Of a stretch of 16,450 nucleotides of DNA, positions 7,837 to 14,232 are shown piece after piece; position 1 is the stretch's first letter, and every line of letters starts with the position of its first letter. A model generated the notes under the pieces. It was not told the origin of the DNA. It ran no database searches and worked only from the letters and a program-made list of their open reading frames with translations. Location of the stretch: the NCBI GenBank assembly GCA_910583835.1, contig CAJTYM010000058.1:1-16450 (forward strand). The letters run 5' to 3'. The position numbers and the translations under genes are program-made. Source of the DNA: an uncultured Lachnospiraceae bacterium (GTDB taxonomy: Bacteria > Bacillota > Clostridia > Lachnospirales > Lachnospiraceae).

Positions 7837-8472
7837 TTAAAGTTGATACAATGCGGCATTACAAATTGCCGCAGCGATATTACTTCCACCTTTTCGTCCT
7901 CTGTTAATGATGTATGGAATATTTGTTTTTAATATAAGTTCCTTTGCCGCTTCCACATTGACAAATCCCACCGGAACACCAATAATAAAGGCTGGCTTCC
8001 AATCCATTTTTTCCATCATTTCATACAGCTTTATCAGAGCAGTTGGCGCATTACCGATTGTAAAAATAACTGGTTTTTCAATCGTTGCCGCTTTTTCCAT
8101 GCTGACCGCTGCCCGTGTCATATTTCTTTGCTTTGCCAAAAGCGCAATATGTTCATTTGCCATAAAGCAATGCGCCTCCCCACCAAACTTTGCAAGCACC
8201 TTTTTATTGATTCCTGCCAATGCCATATTGGTATCTGTTACGATATCAGCTCCGTTTTTTATCAATCCTTTCAGGATTTCCACCGCTCCTTTGGAATAAC
8301 AAAGCGTTTCGGCATAATCAAAGTCCGCGCTGGTATGTATTACCCGCTTTGTAATGAACTCCTCTTCTTTGGGGAGACTGATATTTCTCTTTAAAAGTTC
8401 TTCTGTAATGATTTCAAAGCTCCGCTTTTCAATTTCCTCCGGCGGCAGATATTCTATTTTAGAATGTTCCAT
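7837..8472 (-). CDS. cbiC: Cobalt-precorrin-8 methylmutase CbiC
   Basis: Moves the C11 methyl group to C12 of cobalt-precorrin-8, giving cobyrinate. The chosen 211-residue form has the catalytic histidine in RVIHTSADFDY (His46), DTNMALAGIN, FTIGNAPTAL, the IIGVPVGFVNV loop and the NRGRKGGSNIAAAICNAAL C-terminus. I prefer ATG 8472 over ATG 8493: GGGAG lies seven bases before 8472, while 8493 has no ribosome site, only an A/T-rich run. The seven extra residues (MGDGRWN) would be translated from that purine-rich signal. It follows cobD within 25 bases. Confidence 0.95.
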   Translation of the reverse strand: MEHSKIEYLPPEEIEKRSFEIITEELLKRNISLPKEEEFITKRVIHTSADFDYAETLCYSKGAVEILKGLIKNGADIVTDTNMALAGINKKVLAKFGGEAHCFMANEHIALLAKQRNMTRAAVSMEKAATIEKPVIFTIGNAPTALIKLYEMMEKMDWKPAFIIGVPVGFVNVEAAKELILKTNIPYIINRGRKGGSNIAAAICNAALYQL

Positions 8473-8496
8473 GTTCCATCTCCCATCTCCCATATA

Positions 8497-9510
8497 CTAT
8501 AAGTTTTCCAGTAAAATCTTATTTTCTTTTCTGCTCTTTACTGCAATACGGTAAAATCCTTTTCCTAATCCCCTGAAATTACTGCAATCCCTGATTAAAA
8601 TTCCTTTTTTCAGCAGCTTCTCATATAAGGGTTTATCACTGTATATCGTGATAAAATTCGATACAGACGGAAATGTCCTCAATCCTATTTGCATAAGTTC
8701 TTTTTCCATAAACTGTCGTTCTTCTTCAATATAAATTTTTGTTTTCTCAATAAACTCTGCCTGCTTCGCACAAATACATCCCGCTTCCTGCGCAAAACAG
8801 GAAAGATTCCATTCAGGGAGTTGTCTGGCTATTTTTGTATGTACCGCATTATTTTTACACACCAGATACCCTAAGCGCACTCCCGGAATTGTAAAGATTT
8901 TTGTAAAAGTCCTTACAATTATCAGATGCTCATATTCCTCTATCTCAGACAATAAAGAAAGCTGATTTCCACAAAATTCAATAAAACATTCATCTACTAC
9001 CACATAAATCCCTTTATACTCACAATGCAAGAGCAGCTCTTTCATCAGCTCTTTGTCTAAAAGATTTCCAATCGGATTATTTGGATTAGCAAGAAAAAGA
9101 AGATTTACATCTTCTGTCAGAATGTGCTTCATCTCATCTTCCAAACAAAAGTTATTTTCCTGATTCATCTCATAATAAATAATTTCGCAATCCACTGACT
9201 TTGCCGCATATTCATATCCATAAAAGGAAGGCACTGGTATCACGACTTTCCCCGGTTTTATGCCATGAACAATCGCCATAAAAAGTTCTGATGCCCCATT
9301 CCCGAATATCAAATATTCCTTTGGCACTCCAAGAAATGTACTGATTGCCTCTCCTAATCTTTCAGCTTCTATATCAGGATATTTCCCACACATCTCAACC
9401 GCCTTATGAAGCGCTTCTTTTACACATTCCGGTGTACCAAGCGGATTTACATTAATTGAAAAATCAATATCCACATGATTCCTGTAAATATCTCCTCCAT
9501 GAATGTTCAT
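8497..9510 (-). CDS. cobD: L-threonine-O-3-phosphate decarboxylase CobD
   Basis: PLP enzyme making (R)-1-amino-2-propanol O-2-phosphate, the linker that CbiB attaches to the corrin ring. It resembles histidinol-phosphate aminotransferase (fold type I). Motifs are DFSINVNPLG near the N-terminus, FGNGASELF, ANPNNPIGN, VVVDECFIEF and the PLP lysine in RTFTKIFTIPGVRLGYL (Lys204). At 337 residues it has no cysteine-rich C-terminal extension. I chose ATG 9510 because AAAGGAG lies five bases upstream; ATG 9528 would place that signal inside the gene. Its neighbour cbiB uses the product, which separates this call from hisC. The 136-base gap upstream is filled by a palindromic repeat. Confidence 0.93.
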   Translation of the reverse strand: MNIHGGDIYRNHVDIDFSINVNPLGTPECVKEALHKAVEMCGKYPDIEAERLGEAISTFLGVPKEYLIFGNGASELFMAIVHGIKPGKVVIPVPSFYGYEYAAKSVDCEIIYYEMNQENNFCLEDEMKHILTEDVNLLFLANPNNPIGNLLDKELMKELLLHCEYKGIYVVVDECFIEFCGNQLSLLSEIEEYEHLIIVRTFTKIFTIPGVRLGYLVCKNNAVHTKIARQLPEWNLSCFAQEAGCICAKQAEFIEKTKIYIEEERQFMEKELMQIGLRTFPSVSNFITIYSDKPLYEKLLKKGILIRDCSNFRGLGKGFYRIAVKSRKENKILLENL

Positions 9511-9544
9511 CCATACTCCTTTCATCATCTATTCCACATATTTC

Positions 9545-9663
9545 GCAGTGCACACTCAAAAAAACTTCGGTTTTTCTCGTTCGCGGGCATTCGCCCTATG
9601 CATCCGCATTTTGAAAAAATTGTCAGTAAGCTGCCATTTTTTCAAATTACGGATGCGCACTGC
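9545..9663. repeat. 119-bp nested palindromic repeat in the cbiB-cobD gap
   Basis: The ends GCAGTGCACA (9545-9554) and TGCGCACTGC (9654-9663) are inverted copies with one mismatch. Inside, 9600-9622 pairs with 9634-9656 (GCATCCG...TTTGAAAAAAT, three mismatches or wobbles in 23) around an 11-nt loop. The left part also holds GGGCATTCGCCC (9585-9596) and AAAAAC-TTCG-GTTTTT (9560-9575). It overlaps the last codons of cbiB. No T tract follows the main stem on the minus strand, so it is not a standard terminator; it could slow transcription or protect mRNA ends. It looks like a dispersed REP/MITE-type element. Confidence 0.7.
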
Positions 9664-10663
9664 TCATTGCTATCGCGTACATCACCAACAGACATAACAC
9701 CTCACACAGCCATGCGGTAATGTACATCAAAAAATTCGCTCGTTTTATGTCCTTGTATTCTACCCCTCGTACCGCCTCGCCTATATACGGTTTCTTTACT
9801 GTCTTTCCAAAATAACTGGCATCTCCTGCAAGCTGTATAGAAAGCGCACCGGCGCATACCGCCTCAGTCTGACCGGAATTGGGACTTGTATGTTTTCTGC
9901 GGTCTCTCTTATAAATTTTCCATGCACCTGTTCCCGAAAAGTGTCTGCCTGCCAAAAAAGATGTAGTAATCATAAGGCAGGCGCTGATTCTTGCCGGAAG
10001 GAAATTCACAAAATCATCCAGCTTTGCTGCTGCTCTTCCGAAATACAGGTACTTTTCATTTTTATATCCAATCATGGAATCCATTGTATTTACCGCTTTA
10101 TATAAAAATCCAAGTACCGGACCGCCAACTGCCAGATACAGCATCGGCGCAATCACTCCGTCAGAGGTGTTCTCAGCCACCGTTTCTATCGCTGCTTTTG
10201 CAACACCTTCTTCGTCCAGATGTTCCGTATCTCTGCCTACAATCATGGAAACAGCTTTCCTTGCCTGCTCCAGATTGCCATTTTTCAGACATTGATAGAC
10301 TTTCATACTCTCTACCTTCAGACATTTTACTGCCAGTATCTGATAAGTCATAATACATTCCGCCACCACTCCCAGAACCGGATGAAGCCAATATGCCATA
10401 AACAGCAGAAAAAGCGTAACTGCCACCACGCTGATGACCACAATAAGCACAAGTCCTATTCCCTGTCGAAACGCTCTCCCATTACTATCTTCCTTACTAT
10501 CTTTCCCTCTTATCCCCATTCCACGAAGTACTTTTTCGGCTCCTTCTATCAGTTTTCCAATCAAACGGATTGGATGCGGCAAATAATAAGGATCACCTAA
10601 AACCAAATCCAAAAGAAATCCCATGAAAAAGGCTATCATGTGATAATTTATCCAATGCCTCAT
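9647..10663 (-). CDS. cbiB: Adenosylcobinamide-phosphate synthase CbiB
   Basis: Integral membrane enzyme that joins adenosylcobyric acid to aminopropanol phosphate. The 338 residues are about the usual length. Motifs are DLVLGDPYYLPHPIRLIG near the N-terminus, RDTEHLDEEGVAKAAIETVAENTSDG in the centre (a cytoplasmic catalytic loop), NTMDSMIGYKNEKY, DFVNFLPARI and HTSPNSGQTEA. Hydrophobic spans lie at about 8-22, 70-95, 98-112, 178-192, 225-240 and 310-332. The start overlaps the cobC stop as ATGA (10660-10663). The final residues (SSAHP) and the stop codon are encoded by one arm of the palindromic repeat, so the native C-terminus was probably replaced when the repeat inserted; the conserved core is intact. 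Confidence 0.94.
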   Translation of the reverse strand: MRHWINYHMIAFFMGFLLDLVLGDPYYLPHPIRLIGKLIEGAEKVLRGMGIRGKDSKEDSNGRAFRQGIGLVLIVVISVVAVTLFLLFMAYWLHPVLGVVAECIMTYQILAVKCLKVESMKVYQCLKNGNLEQARKAVSMIVGRDTEHLDEEGVAKAAIETVAENTSDGVIAPMLYLAVGGPVLGFLYKAVNTMDSMIGYKNEKYLYFGRAAAKLDDFVNFLPARISACLMITTSFLAGRHFSGTGAWKIYKRDRRKHTSPNSGQTEAVCAGALSIQLAGDASYFGKTVKKPYIGEAVRGVEYKDIKRANFLMYITAWLCEVLCLLVMYAIAMSSAHP

Positions 10664-11304
10664 ATTTCCGCTACCACCTTTATCTGTAGATTATCTTCCT
10701 GTGTTGTCCTGCCATTCACTCCCGTCAGTCTGCATACATAACCCCTGCCATTTGACACCTGACAGTCAAAATAATCTTTTCCGCCATACAAACTCAGCAA
10801 TGACATAATCGTTCCGCCATGAACAATCATTCCTACTAAAGCAGGATTCTTTGCTTTTTGTCCGAAAACCCGACTCAATTCATGGCACATTCTTATAAAG
10901 CCGCCTTTACAACGCAGGATAAAATCTTTTCTGCTTTCTCCTTCTGGAAAATCCAATGTGCCATTGCTGCGGAGCCATTCCTGATACTGTGCATCATCCT
11001 TTAATTCTTCATAATTTCTATATTCAAACTGTCCGAAATTAATTTCTTCCCATTCTGGAATAATAATCGGGCATAATGTGGGATAAATAATTTTAGCAGT
11101 CTCCGTACATCTTTTCATGGGACTGGTAAACAGGTACTCCACATCAGGATAAAGTTTCCGCATTTTAAAAGATTCCAATATTTCTATCCCTTCTTCTGAA
11201 AGGGATTCGTCTGTTTTTCCCAGATATCTCCGTTCTTTATTTGCCTGCGTTGCACCATGCCTAATGAATGCCAGCTTTATTTGATTTTCTGTCCAATCCC
11301 GCAT
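10660..11304 (-). CDS. cobC: Alpha-ribazole phosphatase CobC (histidine phosphatase family)
   Basis: Predicted to remove phosphate from alpha-ribazole-5'-phosphate (or the cobalamin phosphate) in nucleotide-loop assembly. The 214-residue protein has the phosphoglycerate-mutase-like catalytic core: FIRHGATQANKERRYLGKTDESLS with His16, a TSPMKRCTETA box with Arg65, EEINFGQFEYRNYEEL with the acid residue, and a second histidine in MIVHGGTIMSLL (His162). The family is broad and includes general phosphatases; position between cobU/cobS and cbiB supports CobC. ATG 11304 lies inside the end of the CobU-like gene (28-base overlap); GGAGG is 13 bases upstream, a long spacing that suggests translational coupling. 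Confidence 0.88.
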   Translation of the reverse strand: MRDWTENQIKLAFIRHGATQANKERRYLGKTDESLSEEGIEILESFKMRKLYPDVEYLFTSPMKRCTETAKIIYPTLCPIIIPEWEEINFGQFEYRNYEELKDDAQYQEWLRSNGTLDFPEGESRKDFILRCKGGFIRMCHELSRVFGQKAKNPALVGMIVHGGTIMSLLSLYGGKDYFDCQVSNGRGYVCRLTGVNGRTTQEDNLQIKVVAEI

Positions 11305-11660
11305 ATGATGCGCTCTACCTCCTCTGCTCTCATTGCAAGCTGCACAAGAATCCTTCCTGTACGTTCCCTGTATTCTCTCTCAAACGGATCTATCGGAACA
11401 ATCCCGTTTCCAATCTCATCACATATAATAATACAGTCCTCATTGCAGTCCAAAAATGACATAATTTCATCTTCCGGACATCCCCCGCTCACCATACGGC
11501 TCTTAACCCACTGATGAAAGTGATTGATAACCACTATGTTCTTATTTAATTTTCTATCATTTGGCAAAACACCATCCCACACCATTTTTTTTTGCACATC
11601 ATATTTCAGAAGTACATATTCCAATTTTCCCTGCGCAGTTCCGCCTATTATTAGTTTCAT
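11277..11660 (-). CDS. Degenerate CobU-like (adenosylcobinamide kinase family) protein
   Basis: A 127-residue protein, about 50 residues shorter than CobU. It keeps a CobU P-loop (MKLIIGGTAQGKLEYVLLKY) and the CobU C-terminal block CDEIGNGIVPIDPFEREYRERTGRILVQLA. The middle is replaced by KNIVVINHFHQWVKSRMV and lacks the His-Arg box where CobU is guanylylated. A full CobU lies one gene upstream, so this one may be an accessory subunit, a kinase-only form or a regulator; I cannot tell. I chose ATG 11660, preceded by GGAAAGAG; ATG 11678 overlaps the cobS stop and has no ribosome site. Annotators usually give this family the CobU name, but full bifunctional activity is not supported by the residues. 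Confidence 0.8.
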   Translation of the reverse strand: MKLIIGGTAQGKLEYVLLKYDVQKKMVWDGVLPNDRKLNKNIVVINHFHQWVKSRMVSGGCPEDEIMSFLDCNEDCIIICDEIGNGIVPIDPFEREYRERTGRILVQLAMRAEEVERIICGIGQKIK

Positions 11661-11665
11661 CTTTT

Positions 11666-12439
11666 TCACTCTTTCCATATAAAAATATCAATAAATGCTG
11701 CAACTACTACAATACATCCTTCGCAAAAAAGTACAAAAAATCCAGCCGTATCGCCGGTCACTCCCCCAAATTCCTTCCTGCTGCGATAATAATAATAAAC
11801 CAGCGTTAAGACAGCCGCCGCTGCTACAATCAAACCTGCGGGAAAAGACTGGAAACACATCAAGCCAACACATAGCGCACTCTGTAAAGATAATGAGCCT
11901 TTCACAACCTTTTTATGGGAACTGTCTGCGAAAGTATAAAGCATACCATCTTTTTTTGCGAGTGGAAAGGAAACGGCACTAATACCGCACAAACAGCGCG
12001 ACAGGAAAAAGCCACAGCATACAATCTTTAACAGTGCATCACTTTCTATTTCCGAAAATGTACCAAAAAGAACCAATCCATAAGCAGCGAGCATAATGAC
12101 TGCAAAAGCGCCAATATGGGAATCCTTTAATATTTCCAGCTTTCTCTCCTTTGGGCTGTAAGAATGTATCGCATCCATCGTATCCATAAAGCCATCTACA
12201 TGAAATCCACCCGTAATAAAAATCGGAATAGCCATCCCTATCACTGTCCTGCACCCAACCCCTATATGGTAAACACCGCATAAATAATTCCAGAAATAAA
12301 TGCTACCGCCAATCAGTGCCCCTATCCACGGAAAAAAACAAAAAACATATTTCATGTCATCTTCTTTCCATTCAAATTGGGGAACAGGAATTTTAGAATA
12401 AATGGATACTGCTATAAAAAAGGATTTTATCACTTGCAT
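11666..12439 (-). CDS. cobS: Adenosylcobinamide-GDP ribazoletransferase (cobalamin synthase) CobS
   Basis: Membrane enzyme that condenses adenosylcobinamide-GDP with alpha-ribazole (phosphate), the last assembly step. The 257-residue protein has the signature GGFHVDGFMDTMDAIHSYSPKERKLEILKDSHIGAFAV (about 77-115), rich in acidic residues that hold Mg2+, and GGVTGDTAGF near the C-terminus. Hydrophobic spans lie at about 30-50, 60-76, 110-127, 135-155, 185-212 and 230-252. ATG 12439 has AAAGGA seven bases upstream. The gene follows cobU after a 104-base gap holding a structured repeat; its stop lies five bases before the CobU-like start. Confidence 0.95.
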   Translation of the reverse strand: MQVIKSFFIAVSIYSKIPVPQFEWKEDDMKYVFCFFPWIGALIGGSIYFWNYLCGVYHIGVGCRTVIGMAIPIFITGGFHVDGFMDTMDAIHSYSPKERKLEILKDSHIGAFAVIMLAAYGLVLFGTFSEIESDALLKIVCCGFFLSRCLCGISAVSFPLAKKDGMLYTFADSSHKKVVKGSLSLQSALCVGLMCFQSFPAGLIVAAAAVLTLVYYYYRSRKEFGGVTGDTAGFFVLFCEGCIVVVAAFIDIFIWKE

Positions 12440-12470
12440 ACCTGTTTCCTTTCGCCGCTATTATTTTATA

Positions 12471-12541
12471 TGCACAGCTCACGGAGCGGAAATCACTGCT
12501 TTCGCAGTCCGTTCGCGCGCGGAAAATCCTGCAAAGCTGGA
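12471..12541. repeat. Structured repeat in the cobU-cobS gap
   Basis: The spacer contains ACTGC-TTTC-GCAGT (12495-12508; a GAAA tetraloop hairpin on the transcript) nested between ACGG and CCGT, and AATCC-TGCAAAGCT-GGATT (12525-12543). It shares the order TGCACA - CTC - hairpin - CGTTCGCG (TGCACA at 12471-12476, CGTTCGCG at 12510-12517) with the left half of the repeat in the cbiB-cobD gap. I see no open frame and no T tract after a stem. Likely a dispersed palindromic element of the genome. Confidence 0.5.
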
Positions 12542-12543
12542 TT

Positions 12544-13134
12544 TTATTTTAAAGTTACCGGAATCCCTGCTACCACTTCCACTACTCGGTCAGCCAATGC
12601 CGCAAGTTTTTGATTAATCTTTCCCATTGCCTGAATATACTTCGTTGTTGTTTCATCGTAAGTAATTCCATCTTCAAATACGTTATTGCTTACCACAACC
12701 AAATGATTTGTCTGCTCTTTCAGCATCTTTATATCTCGTATGACATTTTCCGTAACCTGTATTTCCGTCATAGCCTTTTTCTCTGAAAACATCTCATTTG
12801 CCGTCAAATTAGAGATACATTCCAGCAAAACAGCCCTGTCTCCATCTTCCATTTTTTCCAGTGCGCCGGAAATCCGTACAGGCTGCTCAATTGTGAAAAA
12901 ACCTTTCCCATTTCTTAGATTCCTATGTCTTTCAACCATTTTCCCTCCCTCGTCATCAAAAACCTGCATCGTTGCAAGATAATATTTTTTTGCAGTGTGA
13001 AGCTCCAAATCACTTAGCGAAGTATTTTCGGGCTTAGTAATTTCCTTCACACTTTCCTGTGCAAGCGAAACAGTCACTTTCTCCGCATAAGAAGATTTGC
13101 CGCTTCCACTTCCTCCAACAACCAAAACCATCAT
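12544..13134 (-). CDS. cobU: Adenosylcobinamide kinase / adenosylcobinamide-phosphate guanylyltransferase CobU
   Basis: Phosphorylates adenosylcobinamide and transfers GMP to make adenosylcobinamide-GDP. The 196-residue protein has P-loop VLVVGGSGSGKSSYAE (residues 3-17), YLATMQVFDDEGGKMVERHRN with the presumed guanylylated His70, FFTIEQP, LLECISNLTANEMF (Walker B-like) and ends with VVEVVAGIPVTLK. The usual VSNEVGxGIVP block is weakened to VSNNVFEDGITYDETTTKYI. Residues 28-47 form an extra stretch flanked by a 9-bp inverted repeat in the DNA. ATG 13134 is followed by a second ATG at 13131; AAAGG lies 12 bases upstream inside the end of cobT, three bases from the cobT stop. Confidence 0.92.
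   Translation of the reverse strand: MMVLVVGGSGSGKSSYAEKVTVSLAQESVKEITKPENTSLSDLELHTAKKYYLATMQVFDDEGGKMVERHRNLRNGKGFFTIEQPVRISGALEKMEDGDRAVLLECISNLTANEMFSEKKAMTEIQVTENVIRDIKMLKEQTNHLVVVSNNVFEDGITYDETTTKYIQAMGKINQKLAALADRVVEVVAGIPVTLK
12994..13053. repeat. In-frame inverted-repeat segment inside cobU
   Basis: AGTGTGAAG (12994-13002) and CTTCACACT (13045-13053) are perfect 9-bp inverted copies bounding exactly 60 bases (20 codons, residues Ser28 to Thr47 of CobU). Inside is CGAA-GTATT-TTCG. This stretch falls in the loop between the P-loop helix and the YLATMQ strand, where I would expect only a few residues. Suggestive of a small palindromic insertion, less strong than the one in cobQ. Confidence 0.45.
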
Positions 13135-13137
13135 ATT

Positions 13138-14232
13138 TTATGAATACCTTTCATATTGTTCCACTTTAATATCCGAAAACAAAGTTCTTTTACGATAAAC
13201 ACACAATGCCATTTCCAATAGCGACAGCATCATCACAGCTCCCGTTCCTTCGCCCAATGCCATTCTGCCGTCTATCACAGGCTCTAACCCTAATTCCCTC
13301 ATAAGCTTCTCCACTGCCGGTTCCCTGCCTTTATGCGACGGAATCAAATACCGTATTGTTCCCTGTACAATTCTTTCTGAAAGCAATGCTGCTACCATGC
13401 TAATCACACCATCAAGCACTATCGGCATATGGAAAACGCCGCCGCCAATACAGACTCCAACAAGCCCGGCAATGTCCAATCCTCCGACTGTTTGGAGTAC
13501 AATGAGAGGTTCCGCTTCATAAAGTTTATACTTTTTGACTGCCTCAGTAATCATCTGCTTTTTACGCTGTAATTTTTCATCGCAAAGTCCAGCGCCCCTT
13601 CCAGTCACTTCATCTGCCTCACATCTTAACAATGCCGCTGCAACCGCACTGCTCGTTGTCGTATTTCCAATCCCCATTTCCCCGGTTGCGAGGATTTGAT
13701 ACCCCTTCCTTTTGCACTCTTCCACAATTCCTATACCAGTAAAAATTGCCCTGACAGTTTCTTCTCTTGTCATAGCCGGCTCCTTACTAAAATTTCTGGT
13801 ACCGCAGCGGACTTTTTTGTTAAGCACTCCTGCAATCTGTTCTTTTCCATTGATTCCAATATCTACAGGAATCGTGTCCGCCCCTATCTTCGCCGCCATT
13901 TTTCCTACGGATGATGCACCCTTTCCCATCTGCGCTGCTACTGCCGCTGTGACTTCCTGACCGGACTGGCTAATGCCTTCCTCTACAATTCCATTATCTG
14001 CGCACATGATGATGACAGCTTTTTTTGAAATATCAATTTCATCCGTACCTAAAATCGCGCCAATCTGTGCGGTGATCGTTTCAAATCTTCCCATCCCATC
14101 AAGAGGCTTGGCTATGGAATCCCAATTTTTCAATACTTTTTTGTATATTTTACAGTCCGGTTCCTGCAAATTAAGTTTCTTCAAGGTTTCGTCTGTACGG
14201 TTATCTAATATGTGCCTCCCTGAGTATTCCAT
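13138..14232 (-). CDS. cobT: Nicotinate-nucleotide:dimethylbenzimidazole phosphoribosyltransferase CobT
   Basis: Activates the lower-ligand base to its alpha-ribotide phosphate using nicotinate mononucleotide. The 364-residue protein has the SKPLGSLG-like AKPLDGMGRFE (41-51), MCADNGIVEEGISQSGQEVT, LATGEMGIGNTTTSSAV (181-197), TGRGAGLCDEKL and the catalytic glutamate in MALGEGTGAVM (Glu328). CobT accepts several bases, so the lower ligand made here cannot be read from it; no bluB or bza genes are in the window. ATG 14232 has GGAGG six bases upstream. The gene overlaps the end of cobQ by 32 bases and stops three bases before cobU. Confidence 0.95.
   Translation of the reverse strand: MEYSGRHILDNRTDETLKKLNLQEPDCKIYKKVLKNWDSIAKPLDGMGRFETITAQIGAILGTDEIDISKKAVIIMCADNGIVEEGISQSGQEVTAAVAAQMGKGASSVGKMAAKIGADTIPVDIGINGKEQIAGVLNKKVRCGTRNFSKEPAMTREETVRAIFTGIGIVEECKRKGYQILATGEMGIGNTTTSSAVAAALLRCEADEVTGRGAGLCDEKLQRKKQMITEAVKKYKLYEAEPLIVLQTVGGLDIAGLVGVCIGGGVFHMPIVLDGVISMVAALLSERIVQGTIRYLIPSHKGREPAVEKLMRELGLEPVIDGRMALGEGTGAVMMLSLLEMALCVYRKRTLFSDIKVEQYERYS

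Noticed and set aside
7907..8299. A 130-codon plus-strand frame opposite cbiC
   Set aside because: Antisense shadow of a conserved gene; no recognisable domain and no promoter context.
8497..9510. Histidinol-phosphate aminotransferase (hisC)
   Set aside because: The fold and motifs are shared, but its place between cbiB and cbiC and the lack of any histidine genes favour CobD.
9557..9580. Possible terminator at AAAAAC-TTCG-GTTTTT in the cbiB-cobD gap
   Set aside because: The stem is almost all A-T and the genes on both sides are clearly one operon. More likely part of the repeat than a true stop for transcription.
9475..9720. Short plus-strand frames across the cbiB-cobD gap
   Set aside because: They read through the palindromic repeat and both flanking genes in antisense; the composition is that of a repeat, not of a protein.
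12440..12543. Cobalamin riboswitch in the cobU-cobS gap
   Set aside because: The gap is only 104 bases and I see no B12-box-like conserved core; the hairpins fit a dispersed repeat better.
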